This document shows positions 34,144-41,801 of a DNA stretch of 64,000 nt, piece after piece (within the stretch, counting starts at the first letter, position 1; each line of letters starts with the position of its first letter). The stretch spans positions 224,274-288,273 of the forward strand of contig NZ_QWFZ01000006.1 in the NCBI RefSeq assembly GCF_003576315.1, in the 5' to 3' direction. Below the pieces are notes generated by a model that was given only the letters and a program-made list of their open reading frames with translations, did not search any database and was not told the DNA's origin. The DNA is from Henriciella mobilis (GTDB taxonomy: Bacteria > Pseudomonadota > Alphaproteobacteria > Caulobacterales > Hyphomonadaceae). A program made the translations under genes and the position numbers.

Positions 34144-36686
34144 GCTTCGACCTCGCCGAGCTGGCCCGGCAGAACGGCATCCGCAAGAACCGGGTGCTTC
34201 GCGGCATCGAGATCACGGACACGCTGAAGCGCTCGCTCTACCGCATCGTGGTTCGCCCGGTGCAGGCATGGGAGCGGCAGGTCATCGACCGGATTCGTCC
34301 GGCTTATGGTCAGGCGCTCTCCACGCTGACCCGCGACGATGAGAGCGACGACCTGGCCGAAGCGATAAGGATTGCCGAGGCGCAGGCAGCCGGCGCGACA
34401 GTCATGGTCGACGCAGAGGTGCGCGGCTGGGTGCGCGACGCCCTGAAGTGGCACGAACAGCGCTGGGCCGACTCGGTGAAGGCGGGGACGGGGATCGATA
34501 TCTTCCCCTTCATCGACCGGAAGGAAAACGCGGCCCGGGTGAAGGCCTTCCAGAGCCAGATCGCCAACCTCATCAAGGATGTGGACGCGAAGACGAAGAA
34601 GGAAATCGCCGATACGATCTGGCGCGGCTTTGCCGAGGGGACGCCCCGGAAGAAGATCGCGAAGGAGCTGACCGAACGCATCGGCATTGCCCGCCGCCGC
34701 GCGAACATGATCGCCGTCGACCAGGCGCAGAAGCTGAACGGCGAGCTGACCCGGATCCGCATGGGGGAGGCGGGCGTGAAGCACTATCGCTGGCGCCACT
34801 CGGGCAAGCGTCGGTTTCGACCGCAGCACAAGCGCCGGGAGGGCCGCATCTATGAGCTCGGACAGCCTGCGGGCGATGAGCCCGGATTTGCGATTTACTG
34901 CTTCCCGTCAGGGCAACCAGTCAGCATCCATGACGATGTACTTAAAATCTGGCGCCGTTGGCACAGCGGCCATCTGACCGAGTTCGTTACGGAATCGGGT
35001 GAAAGAGTAAGTTGTACAGCGAACCACCCGATTCTCACGAGCACCGGATGGAAGCCGGCTGAGGCGCTGAATGTCGGCGACTATATCGTCCAACCTGATG
35101 TTTGCGGCCTCAATGCATTGGACCCATACGTAGAACAGCGAGAGCCCTCGATTGGCGAGGTGTTCGCAGCGGGCAAGACCCTCCTTGGATCGGTAACGGG
35201 TTACGCTCGACCGGGAGACTTCCACGGCGACGTTACCGCCGACGAGGATATCGACGTTGTAGACGCCGACGGCGGCCTGCGGCGTGAACTCACAGCCTGC
35301 ATCAGTCAGGGCGTCTCGGAGTGTGTCTTCGAACATGCCCATGCGACTCTCATTGGCCTCAAACGTGCGGGCGCGCTTAAGGCGCTGCCGCATTGGTCTC
35401 TTAGTGCCCGTGACAGCCGCGTGCGCAGCCTCCGTCTGCTTGAAGCGCTCTTCTGGCGTCATCTTATCCCAGACGATGCGCCCGGCCTCGGCAGCGCCTC
35501 GGATTGGTACGCCATTGCGCTTGAGCATTTCGGTGATGGTCTTTCGCTGGGGGCCAAGGCGATTGCTGAGAGATTTGACGGACTCGCCGGCAAGGTAGGC
35601 CCGGATCGCTTCCGCCTCATCGTACTGTATGCTGTTGTTCGCGCGGCGGCCGACTGTGCTGATCCTGTATCCGCGCCTGGAGTGGAGGTGCTTGGACAAG
35701 CAATCGGGATGGAACCCGACCATGGCGCCGATCGCCTTGAGAGTTTCGCCGGCGTCGAGCTTCGATATAGCAAGGTCGAGGTCTGCGTCAGTCGGGCTTG
35801 GGAGGGACATGTCTACAATTTCCAAACTGCTTCAGGTTGGTACATAGCAGGAACAGCCGGGGTTGGGAATTGCGGATGCGTGTCCGAGCCGGTTGTCGAT
35901 GTGGAGCAGAACGCCGCAGAGATGGCGAGCGCTGGACAGCAAAGGCCGCCAACCGCTCCGATGCTGGACGACGAGTTCAACGAGGTGCTGGAGCGCACCC
36001 TGAAGGAATCCGAGGAATGGGCTGAAAAGGCCGTTCGCAAGAAGCTACCGACGCGCGTCCATGCCAAGGGCGGCGGAGCCTACTACAGCCCGCGCGATCA
36101 CGCGATCTTCATGCCGGCGAACATGCCGGCGTCTGCTCGCGCTCCCGTTATGCGGCACGAGCTGGGCCACAGCGTCGATATGCGCGGACGTCTGCTCAAC
36201 TTTCGTTCGGCATCACTGACGGGTGCGGCTCGCAAGGACTTCGAGGCGATGTTGCGCCAAGAGATGGCCGCAGACGCCGGCGAGTTCATGACGGTTTCTG
36301 CGGTTGCACGCAATGCCGCGGCAAAGCTGACGCCAACAAAGGAGTGGGCCGACGATTTGATCGAGCTGATGCGGCGCGGCGATCTTCGCTATGCAAAGAA
36401 CCTTGCGGGATGGCTGGAACAAAAAGCGGCGGGCGAGCTTGGCAAGGAGTGGCTGTTCTTCGCTGATCTGCTTGAGTCGGTGTCGCGGACGCGGTATGGG
36501 TATGGTCATGGATCCGGGTACTATGCGCGGTTCCGGAAGCTGAAGGACGGATATACCGAAGGGCACATGGCTGAAGCGTATGCAAACTGGTTCGCGTTGA
36601 CGGGTGGCCCGAATGGGTCAGCCTGGAGCGAAATCATCGAGCGCTTTGTGCCGGAGTTCGCCAAGGCCGCACGGGGAACGCTCTGA
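34140..36686 (+). CDS. Minor head protein (Mu gpF/SPP1 gp7-like) with intein and C-terminal zincin domain
   Basis: The 848-residue precursor has an N-extein of 253 residues with the head-morphogenesis fold (IGIARRRANMIAVDQAQKLN, HYRWRHSGKRRFRPQHKRRE, ending GFAIY). The intein is residues 254-577. The C-extein resumes at Cys578 with CGCVSEPVVD, so splicing restores the family motif I-x-C-x-C. Residues about 610-848 form an extra domain with a zinc site H673-ELG-H677 and a later AEAYANWF that may give the third ligand. The spliced protein would be 524 residues. The start overlaps the portal stop. Confidence 0.9.
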   Translation: MSFDLAELARQNGIRKNRVLRGIEITDTLKRSLYRIVVRPVQAWERQVIDRIRPAYGQALSTLTRDDESDDLAEAIRIAEAQAAGATVMVDAEVRGWVRDALKWHEQRWADSVKAGTGIDIFPFIDRKENAARVKAFQSQIANLIKDVDAKTKKEIADTIWRGFAEGTPRKKIAKELTERIGIARRRANMIAVDQAQKLNGELTRIRMGEAGVKHYRWRHSGKRRFRPQHKRREGRIYELGQPAGDEPGFAIYCFPSGQPVSIHDDVLKIWRRWHSGHLTEFVTESGERVSCTANHPILTSTGWKPAEALNVGDYIVQPDVCGLNALDPYVEQREPSIGEVFAAGKTLLGSVTGYARPGDFHGDVTADEDIDVVDADGGLRRELTACISQGVSECVFEHAHATLIGLKRAGALKALPHWSLSARDSRVRSLRLLEALFWRHLIPDDAPGLGSASDWYAIALEHFGDGLSLGAKAIAERFDGLAGKVGPDRFRLIVLYAVVRAAADCADPVSAPGVEVLGQAIGMEPDHGADRLESFAGVELRYSKVEVCVSRAWEGHVYNFQTASGWYIAGTAGVGNCGCVSEPVVDVEQNAAEMASAGQQRPPTAPMLDDEFNEVLERTLKESEEWAEKAVRKKLPTRVHAKGGGAYYSPRDHAIFMPANMPASARAPVMRHELGHSVDMRGRLLNFRSASLTGAARKDFEAMLRQEMAADAGEFMTVSAVARNAAAKLTPTKEWADDLIELMRRGDLRYAKNLAGWLEQKAAGELGKEWLFFADLLESVSRTRYGYGHGSGYYARFRKLKDGYTEGHMAEAYANWFALTGGPNGSAWSEIIERFVPEFAKAARGTL
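34899..35870 (+). mobile_element. Intein in the minor head protein (324 residues)
   Basis: Block A begins at Cys254 (CFPSGQPV). Block B is SCTANHPILTSTGWKP with Thr293 and His296. Block F/G is WEGHVYNFQTASGWYIAGTA ending GVGN with Asn577, followed by Cys578 as the +1 nucleophile. The penultimate residue is Gly instead of His, which some active inteins tolerate. The flanks rejoin as GFAIY-CGC, the conserved Cys motif of the host family. The middle has no LAGLIDADG or HNH signature on this strand. An endonuclease-like frame lies on the opposite strand instead. Confidence 0.9.
34908..35825 (-). CDS. Antisense PD-(D/E)XK/Vsr-like homing endonuclease nested in the intein
   Basis: The frame lies wholly inside the intein DNA on the other strand, codon against codon, with 305 residues from TTG 35825 (or 300 from ATG 35810). 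Two HTH-like units come first (about 25-55 and 70-110, AYLAGESVKSLSNRLGPQRK). The nuclease-like core then has Glu166 in a helix (ESRMGMFEDTLRDAL), Asp192 in YNVDILV and Glu202 in VAVEVSR, and the strand LSLFYVWV, the order of Vsr-like and PD-(D/E)XK enzymes. It would cut an intein-less allele for homing. Length alone proves little, because the same register gives long antisense frames elsewhere. Confidence 0.68.
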   Translation of the reverse strand: MEIVDMSLPSPTDADLDLAISKLDAGETLKAIGAMVGFHPDCLSKHLHSRRGYRISTVGRRANNSIQYDEAEAIRAYLAGESVKSLSNRLGPQRKTITEMLKRNGVPIRGAAEAGRIVWDKMTPEERFKQTEAAHAAVTGTKRPMRQRLKRARTFEANESRMGMFEDTLRDALTDAGCEFTPQAAVGVYNVDILVGGNVAVEVSRSSVTRYRSKEGLARCEHLANRGLSLFYVWVQCIEAANIRLDDIVADIQRLSRLPSGARENRVVRCTTYSFTRFRNELGQMAAVPTAPDFKYIVMDADWLP

Positions 36687-36904
36687 TGTCCATTTTCGAC
36701 AAGCCGCCACAGCCAACCAGCCTCGATGTCTACAACCAGCGATTTCCGGAGCACGGGATCGTTACGATCATGGTCAATGATCGGCCTGAACTGAACCGTC
36801 TTCTTGATGCCGCGGTGAAGCGCGGCAAGCAACTGACGGCGCGCGAACTGGAATCGGTCGGCGCAATCGATGCTGATGACGTGCCGGAAGGCGTGTTCGT
36901 CTAG
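36686..36904 (+). CDS. Small hypothetical phage protein
   Basis: This 72-residue protein begins MSIFDKPPQPTSLDVYNQRF after the minor head gene (TGATG overlap). The sequence ends in a short acidic segment. No family is recognised. Position in the head operon is the only clue. Confidence 0.6.
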   Translation: MSIFDKPPQPTSLDVYNQRFPEHGIVTIMVNDRPELNRLLDAAVKRGKQLTARELESVGAIDADDVPEGVFV

Positions 36905-36920
36905 CCCCGAAAGGGACACC

Positions 36921-37196
36921 ATGAAACCCGAAGACATGACGGCGCTCCTGATGGACGCGCTGGAAGCCCAGTGCTCGCAAGGCGAGGCCCCGCGCCTCAT
37001 GATGGTCGAGGCCGATGACTTCTCGTCGGTCTCTCTGGAGGGCAGCTTCGACATCCGGGCGGTTGCGGCGCATGTGGCGCAGCGCTTACCGCGCGAGCCC
37101 ATTTTCACTGCCTCTGAGGCGGGCAGCGTCCAGTTCGACGGCAAGGGCGGGCTGACCATCAGTATCGCGCCGGGTGTGCTGGGGTGGGTAAGGTAA
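36921..37196 (+). CDS. Small hypothetical phage protein
   Basis: ATG 36921 follows AAAGGGA and gives 91 residues (MKPEDMTALLMDALEAQCSQ). The second half is beta-rich (SVQFDGKGGLTISIAPG). No family is recognised. Confidence 0.55.
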   Translation: MKPEDMTALLMDALEAQCSQGEAPRLMMVEADDFSSVSLEGSFDIRAVAAHVAQRLPREPIFTASEAGSVQFDGKGGLTISIAPGVLGWVR

Positions 37197-37200
37197 AGAC

Positions 37201-37473
37201 ATGGCGAAATCGGAATTTTCAGACGACCTGCTTGAGCGTATTTCAAAGCTGATGATCACCAAGGAGGGCGAGTCTGGCCTCTCCATGAATGAGATCATCG
37301 ACCGGATGGCGGCGGCAATCTTCACGGCGTCCGGCGGTGACGGGTTCGAGGCGCTGGTTATCGCAGCCGACAGGAACGGCGAAGTCGATGCAATGACGGC
37401 GCTGGCCAAGTGGCGACGAATGGCGCGCGCGGCGCACAAGGCCTACCTTGAGGCGGTAGACGAAAAGCGATGA
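37201..37473 (+). CDS. Small hypothetical phage protein
   Basis: This 90-residue helical protein starts MAKSEFSDDLLERISKLM and ends in a Lys/Arg/Ala helix. It overlaps the next gene by 4 bp. No family is recognised. Confidence 0.55.
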   Translation: MAKSEFSDDLLERISKLMITKEGESGLSMNEIIDRMAAAIFTASGGDGFEALVIAADRNGEVDAMTALAKWRRMARAAHKAYLEAVDEKR

Positions 37474-38054
37474 TCGACGCATTCCGTGGAAAGCAAATTC
37501 ACATCCTCGGCGGCGGACCCTCAATCAACGATCTCGATATCCGCACCCTCGGCTCTGATCCGGTGATCGCGGTGAACAATGCGGGGCTCGATGTCTTCCC
37601 CGATGCTGACGTCCTTTTTGTCATGGACCGGCGCTGGTTCGACTGGAACCGGGAGCGGCTGCATCTGAACCGGTCGAAATACCGCGTCATCCGCCAGTTC
37701 CAGGAGCCGCGCGGCTGGACGCTGCCATGGCCGGTCATCGAGCTGCAACACGACAAGTTCGGGACGCTGAGTGAAGATCCGAAGAAGCTGGCTGGCGAGT
37801 GTGGTGGCGCCATGGCGCTGAACCTCGCTTATCTTATGGGCGCGAGCCGCATCATCCTGCACGGCTTCGACATGAGGCCGGGCAACTATCACGATGACCA
37901 CCGCGTGAAGACGCCGGTGAACAAGTACGAGGCCGACTTTATTCCCTCGATCGAGGGAATGGCGGTTCGGCTGGAGGGGAAGGTCGAGGTGTTCAACGCT
38001 ACGCCAAATTCGGCCCTTCGCTGCTTCCCCTCGCTGGAGACGCACCCGCAATGA
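37470..38054 (+). CDS. MptE/DUF115-like phage protein
   Basis: This 194-residue protein begins with a Rossmann-like strand and loop, [15 protein letters not shown], then [20 protein letters not shown], the pattern of the DUF115/MptE-like fold. This fold is found in proteins that act with surface glycan glycosyltransferases. Later blocks are [20 protein letters not shown] and GFDMRPG. It starts a three-gene group with a hexapeptide acyltransferase and a glycosyltransferase, all overlapping by a few bases. Confidence 0.7.
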   Translation: MIDAFRGKQIHILGGGPSINDLDIRTLGSDPVIAVNNAGLDVFPDADVLFVMDRRWFDWNRERLHLNRSKYRVIRQFQEPRGWTLPWPVIELQHDKFGTLSEDPKKLAGECGGAMALNLAYLMGASRIILHGFDMRPGNYHDDHRVKTPVNKYEADFIPSIEGMAVRLEGKVEVFNATPNSALRCFPSLETHPQ

Positions 38055-38584
38055 GCATCCACCCCGACGCCTTCATCCATCCTATGGCATTGGTGGAGGG
38101 GGCGACGGTCGGAGCGCGCACCCGCATCTGGCAATTTGCTTCGGTGATCCGGGGCGCTGTGATCGGAGCGGACTGCTCGATCGCGAGCGGGGCCTGTATC
38201 GACGGGTCAACGGTCGGTGACGAAACCGTCATCGCCCATAATCTCGCCGCTGGTCCGGGCTTTCAAATAGGCAGCCGGGTCTTCATCGGACCTAACTGCA
38301 CGCTGTGCAACGATGGCTGGCCGCGCGCTGGCAAGACCGGGTTCAATGTGTCGGCCTACAAGGATCGCCCGGCCATCATCATCGAGCCTGATGCAAGCAT
38401 CGGAGCAAATAGCGTCATCCTGCCGGGTGTCCGGATCGGTGTCGGGGCCATGATCGGCGCAGGGTCCGTGGTGTCCAAGGATGTGCCCGCCTGCCATGTC
38501 TGGATGAAGCACGGAGAAATGCGGCCGATCACAATGGAAGATGAAATCAGCCGGCAGAACAGGCGGGTACGCTTTGCGGCCTGA
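38051..38584 (+). CDS. Left-handed beta-helix (hexapeptide) acyltransferase
   Basis: This 177-residue protein is made of hexapeptide repeats ([LIV]-G-x4), for example [16 protein letters not shown] and [20 protein letters not shown]. The start [20 protein letters not shown] and the His in [11 protein letters not shown] resemble WlbB/WbpD-like nucleotide-sugar N-acetyltransferases. It probably acylates an amino sugar. The setting inside a head operon is unusual. Confidence 0.82.
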   Translation: MSIHPDAFIHPMALVEGATVGARTRIWQFASVIRGAVIGADCSIASGACIDGSTVGDETVIAHNLAAGPGFQIGSRVFIGPNCTLCNDGWPRAGKTGFNVSAYKDRPAIIIEPDASIGANSVILPGVRIGVGAMIGAGSVVSKDVPACHVWMKHGEMRPITMEDEISRQNRRVRFAA

Positions 38585-39194
38585 TCTCGTCGTCGCGACC
38601 CTCCTTTGGGACAGCAATCAGAACAGCAAGAGCTTCAGCCAGGCCTATGACGAAAGCTGGGCCGAAAAGCTCTATCGCGGCTTCGCCCGCAACCTGACTA
38701 TACCCTTCGAGTTCGTCTGTTTCACTGACCGGGAGCGCGACTTCGAGGAGCCGATCACGCAAAGGCTGATGACCAACCGGACGCCGGGCTATGGCGACTG
38801 CATAGAGCCATACCGGCTGAACCGGCCGATGATCCTCGTGGGGCTGGATACGATCGTCACCGGCAATTGCGATGCGCTGGCCGAATACTGCTTCACCGCA
38901 GAGCGCATCGCCGTGCCGCTCGATCCATACCGGCCCACGCGGGTGTGCAACGGGGTCGCCCTGGTCCCGGCCGGACACGCCCATGTTTATGAGCGCTGGC
39001 GCGGCCAGAACGACATGGAGTGGATACGCCGGCAGAACCCGGACGTACTGGACACGCTCTTTCCGGGGCAGGTGCTGAGCTACAAGTGCCACGTCAAGCC
39101 GAACGGGCTGGGGGGCGCGCGGATCGTGTATTTTCACGGCAAGGAAAAGCCGCACGAGATCGAAGAAGGCTGGGTCGACCAGCACTGGAGATAA
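38541..39194 (+). CDS. Glycosyltransferase-like phage protein
   Basis: The frame allows ATG 38541 (44-bp overlap) or TTG 38574 (11-bp overlap), giving up to 217 residues. The core [31 protein letters not shown], then [20 protein letters not shown] follows a GT-A type fold. The expected D-x-D is loosely represented by the D in GLDT. The [10 protein letters not shown] and [12 protein letters not shown] blocks are like those of small phage and bacterial glycosyltransferases. It probably decorates a virion protein or host glycan, target unknown. Confidence 0.68.
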   Translation: MKSAGRTGGYALRPDLVVATLLWDSNQNSKSFSQAYDESWAEKLYRGFARNLTIPFEFVCFTDRERDFEEPITQRLMTNRTPGYGDCIEPYRLNRPMILVGLDTIVTGNCDALAEYCFTAERIAVPLDPYRPTRVCNGVALVPAGHAHVYERWRGQNDMEWIRRQNPDVLDTLFPGQVLSYKCHVKPNGLGGARIVYFHGKEKPHEIEEGWVDQHWR

Positions 39195-39197
39195 TCC

Positions 39198-40319
39198 ATG
39201 ACAACCAAGTTCACCGACGCCGCCCCGATCTCGGGGACGCGGCGCACTGAAGACGGCTACCTGATTGCCGAGGCGCGAAGTGTTCGGACGGGGATTCAAC
39301 TGTACCGCGGCTCCGAAGTCGGCAAGGCCGACATGGAGACCGTGCGCGTCTATCGCCCGCCGGAAGAGGTGTTTGCTCAGGACAGCCTGCAGAGCTTCAG
39401 CCATGCGCCGGTCACGATCGATCACCCATCCGAGGCTGTGACCGGCGATAACTGGAAGCGTTTGGCCGCCGGCGAGGTCTCGACCGCTGCCAAGCAGGAC
39501 GGCGAGTGGATCATGCTGCCGCTCATTCTCAAGGATGCGGCCGCGATCAAGGCTGTCGAGGACGGCAAACGCGAACTCTCAGCTGGATATTCGTGTCAGC
39601 TCGATTGGACACCGGGCACCTCGCCGGAGGGGCAGGAATACGACGCCGTTCAGCGCGGCATCAGGATCAATCACCTCGCCGTGGTCGACAAGGCCAGGGC
39701 GGGCTCACGAGCTCGCATCGGAGATGATGCGAATTGGGGCGCCAGCCCCGTCACCCCGAAAGCAGACGAAAGGAACCCGCATATGCCGGACAATCTGCAA
39801 ACAGTGGTGGTCGACGGCCTTAATGTCAGCACGACTGATCAAGGCGCCCAGGCCATCAAGAAGCTAATCAGCGACCGCGACACGGCTCAGAAAGCCCTGT
39901 CCGATGCCAAGGCGGACCACGCGAAGGCGCTGGCCGACAAGGACACCGAACTCGGCAAGAAAGACGCCGAGATCGAGGATCTGAAGTCGAAGCAGTTCGA
40001 CGACGCGAAGCTCGACCAGATGGTCGCCGATCGCGCGGATATCGTCGCCAAGGTGAAGGCCATCGCGCCGAGCCTGAAGACGGATAACGTCTCGAATGCG
40101 GACCTGAAGAAGCAGGCCGTTGCCGCCAAGCTCGGTGACGAGAAGGTGAAAGACAAGTCCGACGACTATGTCGCCGGTCTGTTCGACCACCTCACCGCCG
40201 ACGCGAAACCTCGCAATCCTCTGTCTGATGGCATCCAAGATTCGAAAGTCGTCGTTCTCTCCGACTGGGGTGATGACGTGTTTGCCCGTGCGGGCGTCAA
40301 CGCCAAGAAGGGAGCATAA
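39198..40319 (+). CDS. DUF2213 prohead protease with C-terminal scaffold domain
   Basis: This protein has 373 residues. Residues about 1-180 match DUF2213: DGYLIAEARSVRTGIQLYRG, SFSHAPVTIDHPSE (His candidate) and KRELSAGYSC (Ser candidate). After Met196 the protein turns into a helical coiled coil rich in Lys/Asp/Ala, typical of scaffolding cores. It sits directly before decoration and capsid genes, as in lambda C/Nu3. An internal start is listed separately. Confidence 0.82.
   Translation: MTTKFTDAAPISGTRRTEDGYLIAEARSVRTGIQLYRGSEVGKADMETVRVYRPPEEVFAQDSLQSFSHAPVTIDHPSEAVTGDNWKRLAAGEVSTAAKQDGEWIMLPLILKDAAAIKAVEDGKRELSAGYSCQLDWTPGTSPEGQEYDAVQRGIRINHLAVVDKARAGSRARIGDDANWGASPVTPKADERNPHMPDNLQTVVVDGLNVSTTDQGAQAIKKLISDRDTAQKALSDAKADHAKALADKDTELGKKDAEIEDLKSKQFDDAKLDQMVADRADIVAKVKAIAPSLKTDNVSNADLKKQAVAAKLGDEKVKDKSDDYVAGLFDHLTADAKPRNPLSDGIQDSKVVVLSDWGDDVFARAGVNAKKGA
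39783..40319 (+). CDS. Probable nested scaffold gene from an internal start
   Basis: AAAGGA lies 8 nt before the in-frame ATG at 39783, exactly at the junction between the protease-like domain and the coiled-coil part. Translation from here would give a 178-residue scaffold, as lambda makes Nu3 inside C. The coiled-coil content (DKDTELGKKDAEIEDLKSKQ) supports a scaffold role. Use of the start is inferred. Confidence 0.6.
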   Translation: MPDNLQTVVVDGLNVSTTDQGAQAIKKLISDRDTAQKALSDAKADHAKALADKDTELGKKDAEIEDLKSKQFDDAKLDQMVADRADIVAKVKAIAPSLKTDNVSNADLKKQAVAAKLGDEKVKDKSDDYVAGLFDHLTADAKPRNPLSDGIQDSKVVVLSDWGDDVFARAGVNAKKGA

Positions 40320-40322
40320 CCC

Positions 40323-40700
40323 ATGGCACTTACCGAAGGCGCTCGTAACGCGCAATTCCTCGTCTCGGAAGCGAACAACTATCGCTCTCGTGGCACCGCC
40401 ACGGTTGTTGTCCCGGCGAATACCACGCTCGCGGCCGGCACCATCCTCGGTTACGACACGTCTGCCGAGAAGTACGTCAATCCGGACTTCAGCTTCGCCT
40501 CTGGTGATCTGGAGAACCAGGCGCTTCTCTACGAGACGCTCGTGAACGACAGCGGATCGGCCGTCGATCGCGTTGTCACCCTGATCGAACGTGATGCCGA
40601 AGTCGTTGGCGCTCATCTCACCTATGTGGATGGAGCCGACGACGCAGCCAAGGCAACCGCCAACGCGGCGCTTGCCACCAAGGGCATCATCGTCCGCTAG
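40323..40700 (+). CDS. Head decoration protein
   Basis: This 125-residue protein lies between scaffold and major capsid genes. It has the gpD-like features of an extended N-terminus (SEANNYRSRGTATVVVPANT) and a small beta domain with TILGYDT. It probably binds the capsid surface trimers and stabilises the expanded head. Assignment rests on position, size and the GTATVVVPAN-type strand. Confidence 0.75.
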   Translation: MALTEGARNAQFLVSEANNYRSRGTATVVVPANTTLAAGTILGYDTSAEKYVNPDFSFASGDLENQALLYETLVNDSGSAVDRVVTLIERDAEVVGAHLTYVDGADDAAKATANAALATKGIIVR

Positions 40701-40755
40701 CACCACTATTGGCCCGCTGAGAAGCGCGTCTTTCCCATAGAAGGATACTTTCATC

Positions 40756-41775
40756 ATGGCATCCATGGATGTGTTCAACAGCTCTGCGTTCAGCATGACT
40801 TCGCTGACCGGCGCTGTTGAGAAAACCGACTACAAACCGCAACTGCTCGGTGAGCTGGGCATCTTCGAAGACATGCCGGTTCGCACCCGCACCGTCTTCG
40901 TGGACGAGCGCGAGGGCACACTCTCGCTGATCCCGTCCTCTCCGACCGGCGCTCCGCCGGAAGAACTGGTCAAGGACAACCGCAGCGCGGTTCCGCTGAA
41001 GACCACGCGCCTCGCCAAGGGCTTCACGCTCTATGCCGAGGAAGTGCAGGGTATTCGCGGCTTCGGGTCCGAAACCGAGTTGATGCAGGTGCAGGCTGAA
41101 TACCTGCGTCGCATGTCCCGCGTCCGCGACGACATGGAACTCACCCACGAGTACCATCGTCTCGGTGCGCTCCAAGGCAAGCTGCTTGATGCTGACGGCA
41201 CTACGGTGATCTACGACTACTTCTCCGAGTTCGGCGTCAGCGAAGCCGCAGCCATCGACTTCGCGCTCACCACGAGCACGACGAAGGTTCGCGAAAAGTG
41301 TCAGGCGGTCACCCGCGCCATGGCCCGGTCCTCGAAGGGTGCATTCACGTCTCAGACGAGCGTGCATGCACTCGTCGGTGACACGTTCTACGACAATCTG
41401 ATCTCGCATCCGACTGTCGAGAAGACCTACCAGAACTGGGCGGCAGCCGAAGACCTGCGTTCGAACAAGGCGTTCAGCGCATTCACCTTTGGCGGCATCA
41501 CCTGGCACAACTATCGCGGCACCGACGACAATTCGACGGTTGCGGTGGCTGCCAACGAAGCGAAGTTCTTCCCGGTCGGGGCGAGCGGCGTCTTCAAGAA
41601 GGCGATGGCGCCGGCTGAGTTCGGCCCGTACGTCAACACGCTGGGCCAGGACATCTACGCGATCAACGTTCTTGACCGCGATCGTCAGGCTTGGACCCGT
41701 GGCGAACAGTACAGCTACCCGCTTTATATGTGCGTCCGCCCTAACACGCTCAGAAAGGCGGTTGGGAACATCTAA
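40756..41775 (+). CDS. Major capsid protein, lambda gpE family
   Basis: This 339-residue protein starts MASMDVFNSSAFSMTSLTGA, with GAAGGA upstream. Features of the gpE family are LGELGIFEDMPVRTRTVFVD near the front, RRMSRVRDDMELTHEYHRLG in the middle (the E-loop/spine region), and a C-terminal QAWTRGEQYSYPLYMCVRP. It builds the HK97-fold shell. It is followed directly by an antisense HNH gene. Confidence 0.9.
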   Translation: MASMDVFNSSAFSMTSLTGAVEKTDYKPQLLGELGIFEDMPVRTRTVFVDEREGTLSLIPSSPTGAPPEELVKDNRSAVPLKTTRLAKGFTLYAEEVQGIRGFGSETELMQVQAEYLRRMSRVRDDMELTHEYHRLGALQGKLLDADGTTVIYDYFSEFGVSEAAAIDFALTTSTTKVREKCQAVTRAMARSSKGAFTSQTSVHALVGDTFYDNLISHPTVEKTYQNWAAAEDLRSNKAFSAFTFGGITWHNYRGTDDNSTVAVAANEAKFFPVGASGVFKKAMAPAEFGPYVNTLGQDIYAINVLDRDRQAWTRGEQYSYPLYMCVRPNTLRKAVGNI

Positions 41776-41801
41776 TGATCTGAGGCGGGTTTAGGCTCGC
41801 C

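Noticed and set aside
39864..40796. 310-codon antisense frame opposite the DUF2213 and decoration genes
   Set aside because: It crosses two clear structural genes and looks like a shadow. No domain is recognisable.
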